Source: Symsagittifera roscoffensis
Lineage: Eukaryota > Xenacoelomorpha > Acoela > Convolutidae
DNA length: 64,000 bases
Assembly (NCBI RefSeq): GCF_963678635.1
Contig: NC_087071.1
Coordinates: forward strand, 806,001 to 870,000
Direction of reading: 5' to 3'
Below, piece after piece: positions 41,938 through 52,814 of the stretch. The stretch's first letter is position 1. Each line of letters begins with the position of its first letter. The position numbers and the translations under genes are program-made. Under the pieces are notes generated by a model. The model was not told the DNA's origin, searched no databases, and worked only from the letters and a program-made list of their open reading frames with translations.

Positions 41938-43810
41938 ATTTCTATTCTGTTCACTCTCTCGGCCGAGAAGAGGCATCTGAACTGAACTAATACTGAATTA
42001 TACTATGAAAGTGCTATTCTGATTGGCTGCTTATTCTGCTATTAGCATCTTGCGTGCAGTTATCCATTGAACTATTACCAAACAGTGCATTATTGTATTA
42101 TAGTCTGACCAGCTTGCTTGTTCGAAGCGCAGTGGTAACAAAGAGCCTGTTAAAATTGTGAGCAATTCAAACCATTTCTTTCTCTCGTCCTCAATCGTCT
42201 ATAGGGGGATCATTTTCCAGCTTATTCTCATGCCCTCTTATGGCTCCTGGCGACTTTTTTAAATCTCAAACCAATCTTGTTCTGCCAATTTTAGATAGAA
42301 TTAGAGTAGATAATTGTTGCAATACTTTTACACATAAAATGTGGGATGAAGAATTGAAACAGTCGAAAGTGTTCTGAGAACAGCAAATATGTACCGCCTT
42401 AAATCTACCATGGTGTCAAGTGCTAACCATGTCCTGTTAGAAGCGACCATCTGAATAATTTTTTTTGCCAACATTTAATTCCAGGCATCAATAGATTCTG
42501 AAGTTGGTCCAATTTTGAGTCCATTATTTCCACGTTTATGGACATAGCATTAGATTGTAAATGGCTCTTGTTCGTAAGTTATCATATAGTTTATAAGTTA
42601 TGAAATATTTATCTGTTTTGTTTGTAGTATTTTGCATGATGATTTGGTGACTATGTTTTGTATTTTATTAGTTCGCTCTCTTAAAGAGTTTGTTGCTTTC
42701 TCAAATTGGCTTCGAAGGGTCTTCATCATTATTCCTTCCCCCTCCCCATGACTAGTAAGAATCAAAATATCGACCGTACACTGTTATTTGACTATTATGT
42801 GTGCTATAATTTACTGGGAGGGGACTATAATGGCAAAGACCCGCTTCGCATCCTCTGAAATAAAAGTTTAGTTTATCTTTTTTTCAAAAAATCGTGCTAC
42901 CCATATCCAATGCTCCACAAGTATTTGAGTGTCAGAGAAAAGAGGCAGTTTAGGATTTTCTCGGGGGAAGGGGGTTTGATTTTGAAAACAATTTCGAAAA
43001 TTTCGTCGACCTTTTTTTTACCAAAATGATTTCCGAGCGCTCCTAAAGCACTTAAAAAGCCTTTTTGCCCATTTTTTTTTGCCCAGCAGGCAAAATTTTG
43101 AAAACACATGCCAAAAAAGGCGTTTTTAGGCACTTTTTGGAAAAAACCGAAAGCGCTCTTAAAAATATTAGGGTCCATTACCAAAAATAGAAATAAAGGA
43201 TACCTCAAATTACTACAAAGGGGGGACAAAAGGTTGCAAGGTTGCAAATTATGATCTTCGATTACAAAAGGAGCTGAAGCGAAAAGACATCATTAATAAT
43301 GTGATGAATGTGTTCTTTGATTGTCGAAACTTGGAAAATTTTACTTGAAAAGTGCTTTTTGTTATCTTTAACAACTCTATTGATTTATTTAAATAGGTTA
43401 ATCTGAGAGTAAGCTTAGCTTGTCACGTCAAAACGATAAAAAAAACTACGCTTAGTCATTAAGTTCACATTAGACCGAAACTGAAAGTAATTTTTAGAAA
43501 CTTACAGATGGTTGCTGAGCAAGTAACACAGAATGGTCAAACAAGAGTGTCAGCAATCGTAGCGAAGAAACTTTTATTGGTTGTTTTAATTTTTTCTTAA
43601 TTCGGGTTTTTTCGATTACCGAAGTTTGATCTTTACGTATGGCTTATGATTACGCAAGCAATGCTTGTGTTATAGTATAAACTATCTTTTTTATAACGTA
43701 ATAATGATGCGACGCAAATATTGTTGCAATAAAATGTGTTCATTTTGAAAGTGTTCATTTTGATCAATGACAAGCTATTAAGTACAGTCAATGCTAAGGA
43801 TATTAACACA

Positions 43811-44090
43811 GACTATTATTGTTGCGACTTTCGTAACGAAAGTAACGGAATATTTGTGCTCCGGGTGCTGTTTTCTCCAAACAACTATTGCCTTTTTAAC
43901 TAGCCATGGAGCTTGAATTTGGTAGGATATTTCACTTGTGATCATTTTTTGCGAAGTTATGGGAGTTTAAAACTTGCCATTTTGGACAATTAACGCGCGA
44001 TGAATTTTGCCCTATTAACGCGTAAAAAAAATATAATCCGTCAAAAAAATCGTTCCAAATTGGTTGAAGGAAGCTTATTTCAACTGTGAA
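43811..44090 (+). repeat. Arm of the foldback element, second copy
   Basis: GACTTTCGTAACGAAAGTAA, CGGAATATTTGTGCTC, TAACTAGCCAT, ACAATTAACGCGCGAT, CTATTAACGCGTAA and ATCGTTCCAAATTGGTTGA follow the same order as in 8,390-8,700. No inverted partner was seen nearby, so it is a solo arm or a truncated copy. Confidence 0.75.
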
Positions 44091-44529
44091 TTTTTTTTGT
44101 AAAGTTACAAGAGTTTGAAAATTGCCAGTTTTTCCCAGTAGCAGTCATAATTTTGCTTGTGCATGCGTAGTATAACGTCGCCTCTGGGTTTATTTTTTAG
44201 GTTGAATTTATTTCGTTTGCTTAAATGAAGGCAAATTGAGCTCTCCAATTAAGAAAGCGAAAACACGTGATTGATTTCAATTTTCTTTATTTTTTGTTTT
44301 TCCAAAAAACTTGAAAATTGTTACTATTTCCAATCTTCTTTAATTCGGCAAAAAATTGTTGAGCATAAAATATTCATGAAATTTCAACGGAAGCATTCAA
44401 CGGGAAGTTTCAAAAAGTCAACTTTTGTTTGAAACTTCTAATTCTTGCTGAATGTGTTGTGGAAACAACGCTATAATTGAAGACAAAGGTTTAAATGACT
44501 TTGTAATTTTCAACAAGTATAGCCGGTTA

Positions 44530-45240
44530 TTGTGCAACTAGCACAGAGTGTTCCGACCATAGTCTAAAAATGTTCCGAGCATAGTTTTTTTTTTCTAGTT
44601 GAGTTCATTTTGTTTGTGTGATGCGATCAAAAGATCTGAACAAAAACTGAAGCGTTGAAAAACCTCTGGCGCTAAAAATAAGCTTTAACGGATCAATTCA
44701 AGCAAAACAAGATATTGTAATATTGCAAACTCGCATTATTTGCTCGAGTTTAGACTAAAAATATGATACATCACTCATGACAAAAAATATATATCACTCA
44801 AACATGACTAAAAATGTGATATGACACAGAGTTTTCCGATCTTAGTCTTTAGAAAACTGAGGTTTAGTTTTTTTCTTCAAATTAGTGAAATTTTTTCTGC
44901 TTGTTGTGATGAAAAGACCTGACGTAGAAAAATATTTTACTAGTTTTCTTGCGTAAAACTAGGTCTTAAGTACAGCTGATTAGGCATAATTCAGCTGTTG
45001 TAAATCTGCTCTCTGGCTTTGTTTGCTCCAAATAAGACAAAAAATTTCAAACCGGTTTTTCTCGATATTGGGAAATTTCATTGTGTTATCCGAATCACGA
45101 CTGAAAGGGCTCTAATCTGATATATCACTCAACCCAGTCCACTGATTTTTTGTGGTACCTAATTTCGTGTAGAAAATGAAAAGAAGAAAAGTCAAGCACA
45201 CGCGAATACATAGTTTCTCCCCATTTTCAATGATCGGAAC
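44530..45240 (-). repeat. Family-B interspersed repeat, inverted copy
   Basis: Contains GTGTTCCGACCATAGTCTAA at 44,548 and, at the far end, ATAGTTTCTCCCCATTTTCA and GATCGGAAC, the reverse complement of the ends of the copies at 24,160 and 39,060. Confidence 0.6.
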
Positions 45241-48200
45241 AACTAGCTTAACGGTAACAGTAAGAATACATAACAGATGATTTTCGCTTTTATACAAAAA
45301 TTTTCTGACCTGTTTTTCTTGACATTACGCATATATATGCTATGCTTGCTATTCTACGATGGCTACTATAAGATTGTGGCTTTTATAGCATCACTGGTTG
45401 GTTATAAGTGCAGAAGAACAGCCGGAAAGCTAACAGGACCGGAAAGCACACAATCAGTTCACAAAAAACCTGCCTGTCATCTATCAAGATATAAGGCAAA
45501 GTAGCTTAGATACAAAATAATTACTTTTGATAGCGATTAATTTTATGGTATAAAATCAGTTTAGTTCAAATTCCAGCTAACAAAACTTGAAGAAAAAACT
45601 AAAGAAAACGTTAAATTTAGACAAGTTGGCTTTGGATATTGAATGCAATTTGCGCAATGATTGCTATTAGTTGTTTTTTAAGGAGAATGATTGCTATTAG
45701 TTGTTTTTAAGGAGTTCAGATTGAAGTGGTCGACGGCCAATACGGAAACCGTACGAATCGATCATTGTTCTTGCCTGTCTTTGTTCGCCGAACGATTACA
45801 ACACATACCGAAAAAAAATCAACTGGAATCAGTCTGAGATCAATTCAACCGTCAGCTTGCTGTTAAAAAATCTTTCGCAGTCGTTACAAAATTGAAAAAT
45901 AAATTACCCAGAGCCTTTTAAATTCCAAGTGTTTTACTTATCTCAAATTAAAGAAATTTTTGATTGAAATTTCAAAAACTTCGATCAAACCGGATTGGGC
46001 AGCAATATTCATGCGTCGAAGAATTTGTGCTGTCATTTTTTTTAGTTACACATTGTCCGCTGCATTGACCAATAAGGCTTTTCGTTTTGGGTTTTTCGAT
46101 TAAACAGAACTAGAATTTGTTTTTTTTTGTACCGTAGGTGTTTTACACAGCTTGCGATGCAACACAAACGAAAAAAACTAAGTCCAAAAATGCAAATCCG
46201 GATAAAATGAAAAAGAAACTTGACCAATTTTGAAAAAAAAACGAGTTTCAAGTTTCAAGCTTAGACAAAAAGTGATGAGGACAATCGTTGCTTAAAATTT
46301 CGGCAGAATAACTATGATGCAGTTTGTTTTGTGAAATTTGGGCACAAAAATTACACCAAAAACTACTACGTTTAGTCTATCAAAAATTACCCCAAACCTA
46401 TTTGATCATTTACTGACGAAAATTACTGCAAGCCTCTTATGTAGCCCTATAAAACTTTAACTTTCGAAATTAAAAGTCGATCACGTTTTTCCGAGTAAAA
46501 GCCGACTTTAAGGTAACGTATGTTGGTTATGTCACGTGGAGTAGCGTTACAGTCCAGACAATTGTTCCGATGGTTTTTTCCGAAGCCTCAACAGATAGCT
46601 ATTCAGTTGGGTGAAAATCACAAATAGTTGCCAAAAATAAAGTAGAGAACAGATGTTATGAAACTTCCGCTGCTACATATCGTGATTATAGCAATAAGTG
46701 AAAATTTTAATGAATACTTTTATTCGCGAGTTAGGTTCGAAAAAAAGAAGGTTCGTACTAATACACTACGCTGATCGCTAGCGTAAATATAGCACTAGAA
46801 AAGATGCTATAAATGGCTATATTTTTCTTGACTTCTTCAAGCTCAGACGCAGAAAAGTTTTCACTGAATCAGCAACTAGAGTGCAGCAATTAAAAGCGTC
46901 CACTGAATATTTATGAAAAACTAAACTTTTTGATTAAAAAATCAAAACAATAATGACCAGAGTGTTTTATTTGAGAAATTTGTGTACCTCTATTTATCTT
47001 GTGAGCAAACGGCAGTCATTATATTAAAACATTGCATATTTTAATTTCCTTTTCACTGATAAAATACAGCAAAAAGTCGCTGACTCTGATTGACATTTAA
47101 TTACGTAGATAAACGCTTTTCAATTTTTTTTAAAAGTATGATTCAAGTGGCATTCTCACGCTTAACTAGACTCTAGTTGTGCTGCTAGTAGTAAAAAAAA
47201 AAGAGGAGAGAAATTAAATTGAACAAAAATTGACTGTTTGAGACTTTAGCGTGATATAGTGCACGGGAACAAATAGTTTGGTCCATCAAGGACACATTTC
47301 ACAAACCCACACATTTCAACCACCCATCAAATTCAGCAGAGAAACTAAACAAGCATTGAGTCTTTTGCATTGAATCTATCCTAAATTTGAAGTGGATTCT
47401 TCCGTTAGATTCGCCAGAAGTTAAGTTTTAGCCAATCCACTATTTCTAATCGATTTTGGAATTTACCATTGAGGAGGGTTCTACCAAAAGTATCCCAAAA
47501 TCTGCCATAATACTTGAAAACCTTCATAAACGTTCGAATTAACTTCATCATCTGTCAGTCAATACGCAAATAATCCAATCCGGTTATTTTGAGATAACAA
47601 AAAGTTTTCCAAATCAATTTTCAGGTTTTTATTTCAGTACAGTTACCAGCTTAGCTATTCTCCCTCTTCAGCTATGACAGGGTCGCTATTGAGGGGGATT
47701 TCATTCAAGGGAGAGGAGGGGGGGGGGGGGGGTGGAAACGAGGTCTGTACAAATAGCACAAGGAGTAGAATTGCTTCTTAATTCTTTGAGAACAACAAAC
47801 AATAATTTAATGTAAACAACAAAATAAAAATAAAACACTATAACTTTTGTTGGGAGTTTCTTTGTTCTTCCAAATGATGCCAGCTCATGTTAGAATAATT
47901 CACAATCATAGATCACTCGCCACTCTAGTGTGTAATCAACATGTTCATTGCAAGTGGGCATTTAGCATCAAGTATTTACTCGACTATTTCATTTATATTT
48001 GGACGTATCTGATTTGATCGTCAGGTATTTGATGCGCTGTTCTGAAATACGCCCTAATCTTGCAATAGTTTGTTTAAATTACATTTCGTAGTAATTAATT
48101 TCAACCATCAGATTCAAGCGTTTTGGCCAAGTTAGTTGAAGTATTCATTTGGGAAAGCATAGCAGAAGAAACAAATCCTTTTCTATCTTTTGATAGCATT

Positions 48201-48494
48201 TTGTAAGAAAGTTCATTGACTTCCATCCATAATAGTCGTAAAGTATTGTTGAGTGGATGTGTAGTTGACTTAACTGAGCCCAAAATACTTCACATCTTGC
48301 TTCTTTTTTTTTTAAACCGATTTCGCTTCAATCAAATCAAATTAAGCACACTATGTTGCAATGTACAAAATATAGTGCTGTACAATTGGTTGTGCTGCAC
48401 ATAAACTGTGCCACACTGCCTTTGTACAGTACTGACTGCATTATATATCATTATATAGCAAACCACCATCATCATCAAATTAGTTTTAGTAGTT

Positions 48495-48569
48495 TTAATG
48501 GAGAATCGAGTCTGCTGCTGCTATTTCGTCGTCTCTTCCTTTCTTTTCTTGTCTTTTCGTTTCAAGTGT
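48495..48569 (-). CDS. EIF4E: Candidate eIF4E terminal exon
   Basis: After CGTGTGTTGCCCAG, in the required phase 0, the - strand reads TLETKRQEKKGRDDEIAAAD, then SILH and TAA. The charged, variable tail and the TG-rich acceptor fit, but it lacks the usual HxDT-like motif, and it lies 2.7 kb from the previous exon across mobile-element DNA. It could be chance. Confidence 0.4.
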   Translation of the reverse strand, partial: TLETKRQEKKGRDDEIAAADSILH

Positions 48570-51500
48570 CTGGGCAACACACGATGAATGCGAGTAAGAA
48601 AGAGAAAGGATGGCGAATAGGTTAAACCAACTCCCTCTCAATTGAACAGCCCACAAAAGATAACTTATCTTCTTCATCTGTAGATCTTCACTCATCTCTC
48701 TCTATCTCTTCTCGCAGCATGTTGTCCGTTGTCTCAAACAGATGTGGGTCATTGTGGGGTTGTAGATGGAGGAGGGAGGGGAGAGGGGGGGTTGGGCTGG
48801 TTTAAGTGTGAGTTTGTGGTGGTGTGACGTCATAAGACGTACATGTGCCTCATTGCACTACTTGTCTGGTGCTGCGCATCTTTGTGCGTCTAAACAAATA
48901 AACACTATTAATCATACACTCCTTCCTCATGTCTAGACAGGGATGGGGTGATATCTGATATTTTTAAAAATATCATATCAATCCGATATTTTTGATATAT
49001 ATCACGATATTTTTGATTTTTACCTGATTTCATGATACAGCTGATATTTATGGATTTTTTTGTCAAAAATATCATGATATATATCATGATATTTATCATG
49101 ATATTTATCACTTGATATATATCACCCATCCCTGTGTCTAGAAGTCTTGTAAGCTAATCGGAGTTTGTAGTTTCGAACAGTAGCAAGGCGAAGAAATCGG
49201 ACGCTTTTCGACCGTTAGCCTCGCATGCAGCACGAACCTCACCCAGAGACGTCGGGCGCAACAGTTTTAACTAGATTGCTTCCAATCATTGCACTGTAGG
49301 AAAAGTTTTACTTCGACCTATACTGTGGGTAATTTTATTGAACGCAGAGCAATTTCGTTTTTTCCTTTCCCACATCTCAGTTTAATATCTTCCCAAAACT
49401 GATAACTTAATACGTCGTTGTCAAATAGTAAAAAAAATACTCCTTTTCTGGATCGATCGGGTCATTAAAACGTACAGTTGAGTTTATAAAAGATGTAGAT
49501 GTTATTATTGCAAAGAATTTAAATTGGATGCGACACATTAAAACAGAATGATCAAAATCGCTCAGAGGCTTCAATTTAATTTTAAAAAGAACATCCCAGA
49601 AGGCGTCATGCAGTCCACGAAAAAGTTGCTGCATCAATCGTTAATTTTATGCTGCTCTGCGGCTTGGTGTCCACAAATATCCTGTTTGCAAAAATTAGAG
49701 TTTTAAGCGAAGAGTTCCAAAAATGAATTGAGAGTAAAGACTATTGTTATGTTTATTCCTTTTGTTGAAATATCCCATAAAATCGGAGCAAACAAAGTAA
49801 AACTGAGCTCAGATCAGTCAGCAAAGGAGGAGTTCCAAAAATGAATTGAGAGTAAAGACTATTGTTATGTTTATTCCTTCTGTTGAAATATCCCATAAAA
49901 TCGGAGCAAACAAAGTAAAACTGAGCTCAGATCAGTCAGAAATGGAGGAGTTACAAAAATGAATTGAGAGTAAAGACTATTGTTATGTTTATTCCTTCTG
50001 TTGAAATATCCCATAAAATCGGAGCAAACAAAGTAAAACTGAGCTCAGATCAGTCAGAAATGGAGGAGTTACAAAAATGAATTGAGAGTAAAGACTATTG
50101 TTATGTTTATTCCTTCTGTTGAAATATCCCATAAAATCGGAGCAAACAAAGTAAAACTGAGCTCAGATCAGTCAGAAATGGAGGAGTTACAAAAATGAAT
50201 TGAGAGTAAAGACTATTGTTATGTTTATTCCTTCTGTTGAAATATCCCATAAAATCGGAGCAAACAAAGTAAAACTGAGCTCAGATCAGTCAGAAATGGA
50301 GGAGTTACAAAAATGAATTGAGAGTAAAGACTATTGTTATGTTTATTCCTTCTGTTGAAATATCCCATAAAATCGGAGCAAACAAAGTAAAACTGAGCTC
50401 AGATCAGTCAGAAATGGAGGAGTTACAAAAATGAATTGAGAGTAAAGACTATTGTTATGTTTATTCCTTCTGTTGAAATATCCCATAAAATCGGAGCAAA
50501 CAAAGTAAAACTGAGCTCAGATCAGTCAGAAATGGAGGAGTTACAAAAATGAATTGAGAGTAAAGACTATTGTTATGTTTATTCCTTCTGTTGAAATATC
50601 CCATAAAATCGGAGCAAACAAAGTAAAACTGAGCTCAGATCAGTCAGAAATGGAGGAGTTACAAAAATGAATTGAGAGTAAAGACTATTGTTATGTTTAT
50701 TCCTTCTGTTGAAATATCCCATAAAATCGGAGCAAACAAAGTAAAACTGAGCTCAGATCAGTCAGAAATGGAGGAGTTACAAAAATGAATTGAGAGTAAA
50801 GACTATTGTTATGTTTATTCCTTCTGTTGAAATATCCCCTAAAATCGGAGCAAACAAAGAGAAGTTCAGATCAGTCAGAAATGGAGGAGTTGAGTTTAGG
50901 CTTTTTAAAAAATCACATTCACATAAATTTCTTCGTACGCGCACGCAGAACCGTAAACAAGATGCTTTCTATGACAAAAAAAATAACTTTGATATGACTC
51001 TGAAGACATTCAAGATTACTCTGGATGATTTTCTTTATTGCAAAAATTTAATATAAATAATTCATGTTCTTTTTTTAAGTCCCATTGCAAAAATAGTACG
51101 TCGTAAATTGATAGTTTAGTAAATAGTTGAATCCTTATTAATTTTAAGTAATCCATGTAGAATTTCATGAACTTCCTTCATTGGAATTCAGTCTTTTCTC
51201 ACTTTTCTACAGTTGAGAAGTGTAATTACCTCCTGAACTTCCACTAAACATTGTTGAGTGTTAATTAGTTGTTATCAATTATTACCTGGAAGTGTATGCT
51301 GGTGCCGGTGGGGATCTTCAGTCTGTTCTTGAATGTCTCTCTAAACAAAACAGTCAACATTCAATACTCGTTAGATATTTGAGCGATTGACATGAAAAGT
51401 TTCAAACAACGATTGAAAAGCTTATTGAAAAAAAAACAGGATAAAGCCGATAAAAACTGGAATGGAATCCAAACGCCTGATAAAAAAGTCGATTCACAGA

Positions 51501-52814
51501 AAGTACAAGAATAGTATGACTTTTAAAGTTGAAAATGACACAAGTTTTCTTCACCCAGTTAACTAAGTTGTTTCCGAGAGAAAGTCTAGTACCCGGGTGC
51601 AGTAGCCTGCATTACCAAGGGCATCAAAGTCTAATGGCGACCTTCAACACTGGGTTCATTGTAAATGTTTCAATTTGGACCTGTACTGTACTTAACTGTC
51701 GATTCGTATCAGTTTGTCGTATATATTGTATTAACATATGTAATGTGTTGTGTTGTGTGTTACAGTTTGTGTGTTAGTGTGTTGTTTGACTTGCCCGATG
51801 GAGTTTGTGGCGTCCTTGTCTGTGGTGGTGATCCACACAGCCACTCTGTTGTACTTGCCCCTTATGCTCACCACTGCCCCCACCACCAGATCCCCCAGAC
51901 AGTCCTCGAAGCCCTCCCCAATCAACAGCAGCACCTGCAGTTCAAATCACACAACACAGCCTGTTACCTGTTTAGTATATTTGTGCTGAATTGTATAATT
52001 GCACTGAATGAACTCAACGCAAAAACTGAACACAAAAAGGTCCGACTTTGGCAGGAAAAAAGGAACATGTTGTCTCTGTGACTATGAGCACCTACACCGT
52101 AACAGAGGTTGACACGCTTTATCTGCTCTTTATTAAAAATTTGCATTTCAATTTTTTTGGAAAAAAAAATTTTTTTAACACAGAGATTCGAAGAAATGAA
52201 GGCTCTGAAAACTCATTTGAATTTCGGTCAAAAAGCGAATCGGTTTAGCTTTGGTCAGTACATTGTTTTGATGATATTAATGAAAAAACAGAGTCAGAAA
52301 AAAAACAGATCAAATTACACAGCCTAACTAGACTATGCAAGAAGTGCTCCTAAGCCCCCGTCCGCCCCTAATAATTTACTTTTAAAACTTTAAATCACAA
52401 ATTCTAGTAGTAATAAAACGTAGCATGCTGACTAATTAGGCTATTGCAAACATATTCCAAGCCTATTAAAACATTCGTTGTTCCAACTCAAAATTGATGT
52501 GCTTGTGAGATAGATAGAATGGAGAGAGAGTTGGGAATGTGAAAAGAGAGAAGAGAGAAGAGAGAAGAGAGAGAGAGAGAGAGAGAGGGAGGGAGAGAGG
52601 GAGGGAGGGAGAGGGAGAGAGATGTGTTACCGTTTCGAGCCAGTACTTGTCGATGTTGGTTTTCTCATCCACTTTGGCCTTGTTGATTGTGACTATCCAT
52701 CTGCCCCCATTCTTGTTGGCCGCATCCTCCCACGAGGGCTCTATGTTCTCCTTGAACAGCGAGTAGTCTGATCCCTTCGTCAGCTGATTCGCCGGCTGGA
52801 TGTAGTTGAACAGT
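48495..52814 (-). CDS. EIF4E: eIF4E, mRNA cap-binding translation initiation factor (5' exons not found)
   Basis: eIF4E binds the 7-methylguanosine cap and recruits eIF4G to start translation in the cytoplasm. On the - strand, exon 52814-52631 reads LFNYIQPANQ, SDYSLFKENIEPSWEDAANK, GGRWIVTINKAKV and DKYWLET; exon 51934-51795 continues VLLLIGEGFEDC, VVGAVVSIRGKYNRVAVW and DATNSIG; exon 51340-51286 reads ETFKNRLKIPTGTSIHFQ. Cap-site residues are present: the W-E pair in PSWED (human Trp102/Glu103), Arg and Lys in SIRGK (human Arg157/Lys159 region) and the Trp in VAVW (human Trp166). The N-terminal half with Trp56 and FW(A/R) must lie upstream on the - strand; I did not find it up to 64,000. 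The terminal exon is tentative. Confidence 0.9.
48938..49134. mobile_element. hAT-type MITE, 197 bp, with 8-bp target duplication
   Basis: The termini CAGGGATGGGGTGATAT and ATATCACCCATCCCTG are inverted repeats differing by one G. The perfect 8-bp duplication TGTCTAGA occurs at 48,930-48,937 and 49,135-49,142. The interior is built of ATCATGATAT-type palindromes. There is no coding capacity. It lies in the candidate last intron of eIF4E. Confidence 0.95.
49430..49720 (+). pseudogene. Non-LTR retrotransposon RT thumb relic
   Basis: The + strand reads TVEFIKDVDVIIAKNLNWMR, then HIKTE, a stop, then SKSLRGFNLILKRTSQKA and further text. This is the KDLGV-xIS-xNLxWxxHI motif after the catalytic core of CR1/Jockey-like reverse transcriptases. 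It is broken by stops and runs into the 118-bp array. Confidence 0.7.
49713..50888 (+). repeat. 118-bp tandem array, ten copies
   Basis: Unit starts are at 49,713, 49,831, 49,949, 50,067, 50,185, 50,303, 50,421, 50,539, 50,657 and 50,775: exact 118-bp steps. Copies 3-9 appear identical or nearly so. Copy 1 differs (AGTTCC for AGTTAC, no GGAGG), and the last copy has a shortened end (ACAAAGAGAAGTTCAGATC). The unit contains GAGCTC and the palindrome-like CTGAGCTCAG. It derives from the surrounding non-LTR relic. Confidence 0.97.
50880..51060 (+). pseudogene. Non-LTR retrotransposon C-terminal relic after the array
   Basis: Open text reads KSHSHKFLRTRTQNRKQDAF, then TFKITLDDFLY, resembling the final RT segment in which a Phe-rich motif is followed by a TFK..L..FL helix. 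It continues the relic at 49,430-49,720 across the array. Confidence 0.5.
51286..51340 (-). CDS. EIF4E: eIF4E small exon
   Basis: Only 55 bp. The acceptor TTTTGTTTTGTTTAG is followed by ETFKNRLKIPTGTSIHFQ and donor GTAATA. The pattern R/K-L-x-I-P and a following hydrophobic-Q matches the helix and strand before the flexible C-terminal loop of eIF4E. Confidence 0.78.
51795..51934 (-). CDS. EIF4E: eIF4E internal exon
   Basis: 140 bp, acceptor TTTGAACTGCAG, reads VLLLIGEGFEDCLGDLVVGA to TTTDKDATNSIG. The preferred donor is GG|GCAAGT, a GC donor. The alternative is CAA|GTCAAA with an acceptor six bases further into the next exon (IGQTFK instead of IGETFK). Confidence 0.92.
52540..52620 (+). repeat. 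GA-rich microsatellite beside an eIF4E donor
   Basis: Runs of AGAGAAGAGAG and GGGAGAGAGGGAGGGAGGG occupy the first ~80 bases of the eIF4E intron (as CT-rich RNA on the - strand). Confidence 0.8.
52631..52814 (-). CDS. EIF4E: eIF4E internal exon
   Basis: 184 bp. The acceptor is TTTGTGTTTGTTTAG, the first base completes a split codon (phase 2 intron), and the donor is ACG|GTAACA. It covers the capture of the cap by Trp-Glu and the dorsal WLET segment. A GA-rich microsatellite (52,540-52,620) lies immediately after the donor. Confidence 0.94.

Larger units (their letters stand above)
41615..48494 (+). other. Spacer between CDR2-like gene and eIF4E 3' end
   Basis: Just after the stop are GA/CT-rich tracts (41,706-41,735) and a C run followed by CT repeats (41,896-41,937). 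AATAAA at 42,859-42,864 is a candidate poly(A) signal, weak by distance. A repeat shared with 35,935-36,000 lies near 42,940-43,200. A foldback arm lies at 43,811-44,090 and an inverted Family-B repeat at 44,530-45,240. A 28-bp unit is doubled at 45,655-45,712. The rest (45,300-48,480) is AT-rich with nothing I recognise. Confidence 0.6.

Noticed and set aside
41329-41976. Open frames on both strands around the GA/CT microsatellites
   Set aside because: Low-complexity tracts stay open by composition; only the exon 8 frame has splice and family support.
48820-48835. TGACGTCA (CRE-like) as a promoter element
   Set aside because: A single 8-mer in a likely intron, with no start site or second element nearby.
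49713-50888. The 118-bp array as a CRISPR array or a repeat protein
   Set aside because: There are no spacers, the units abut directly, the genome is animal, and 118 bp breaks frame at each copy.
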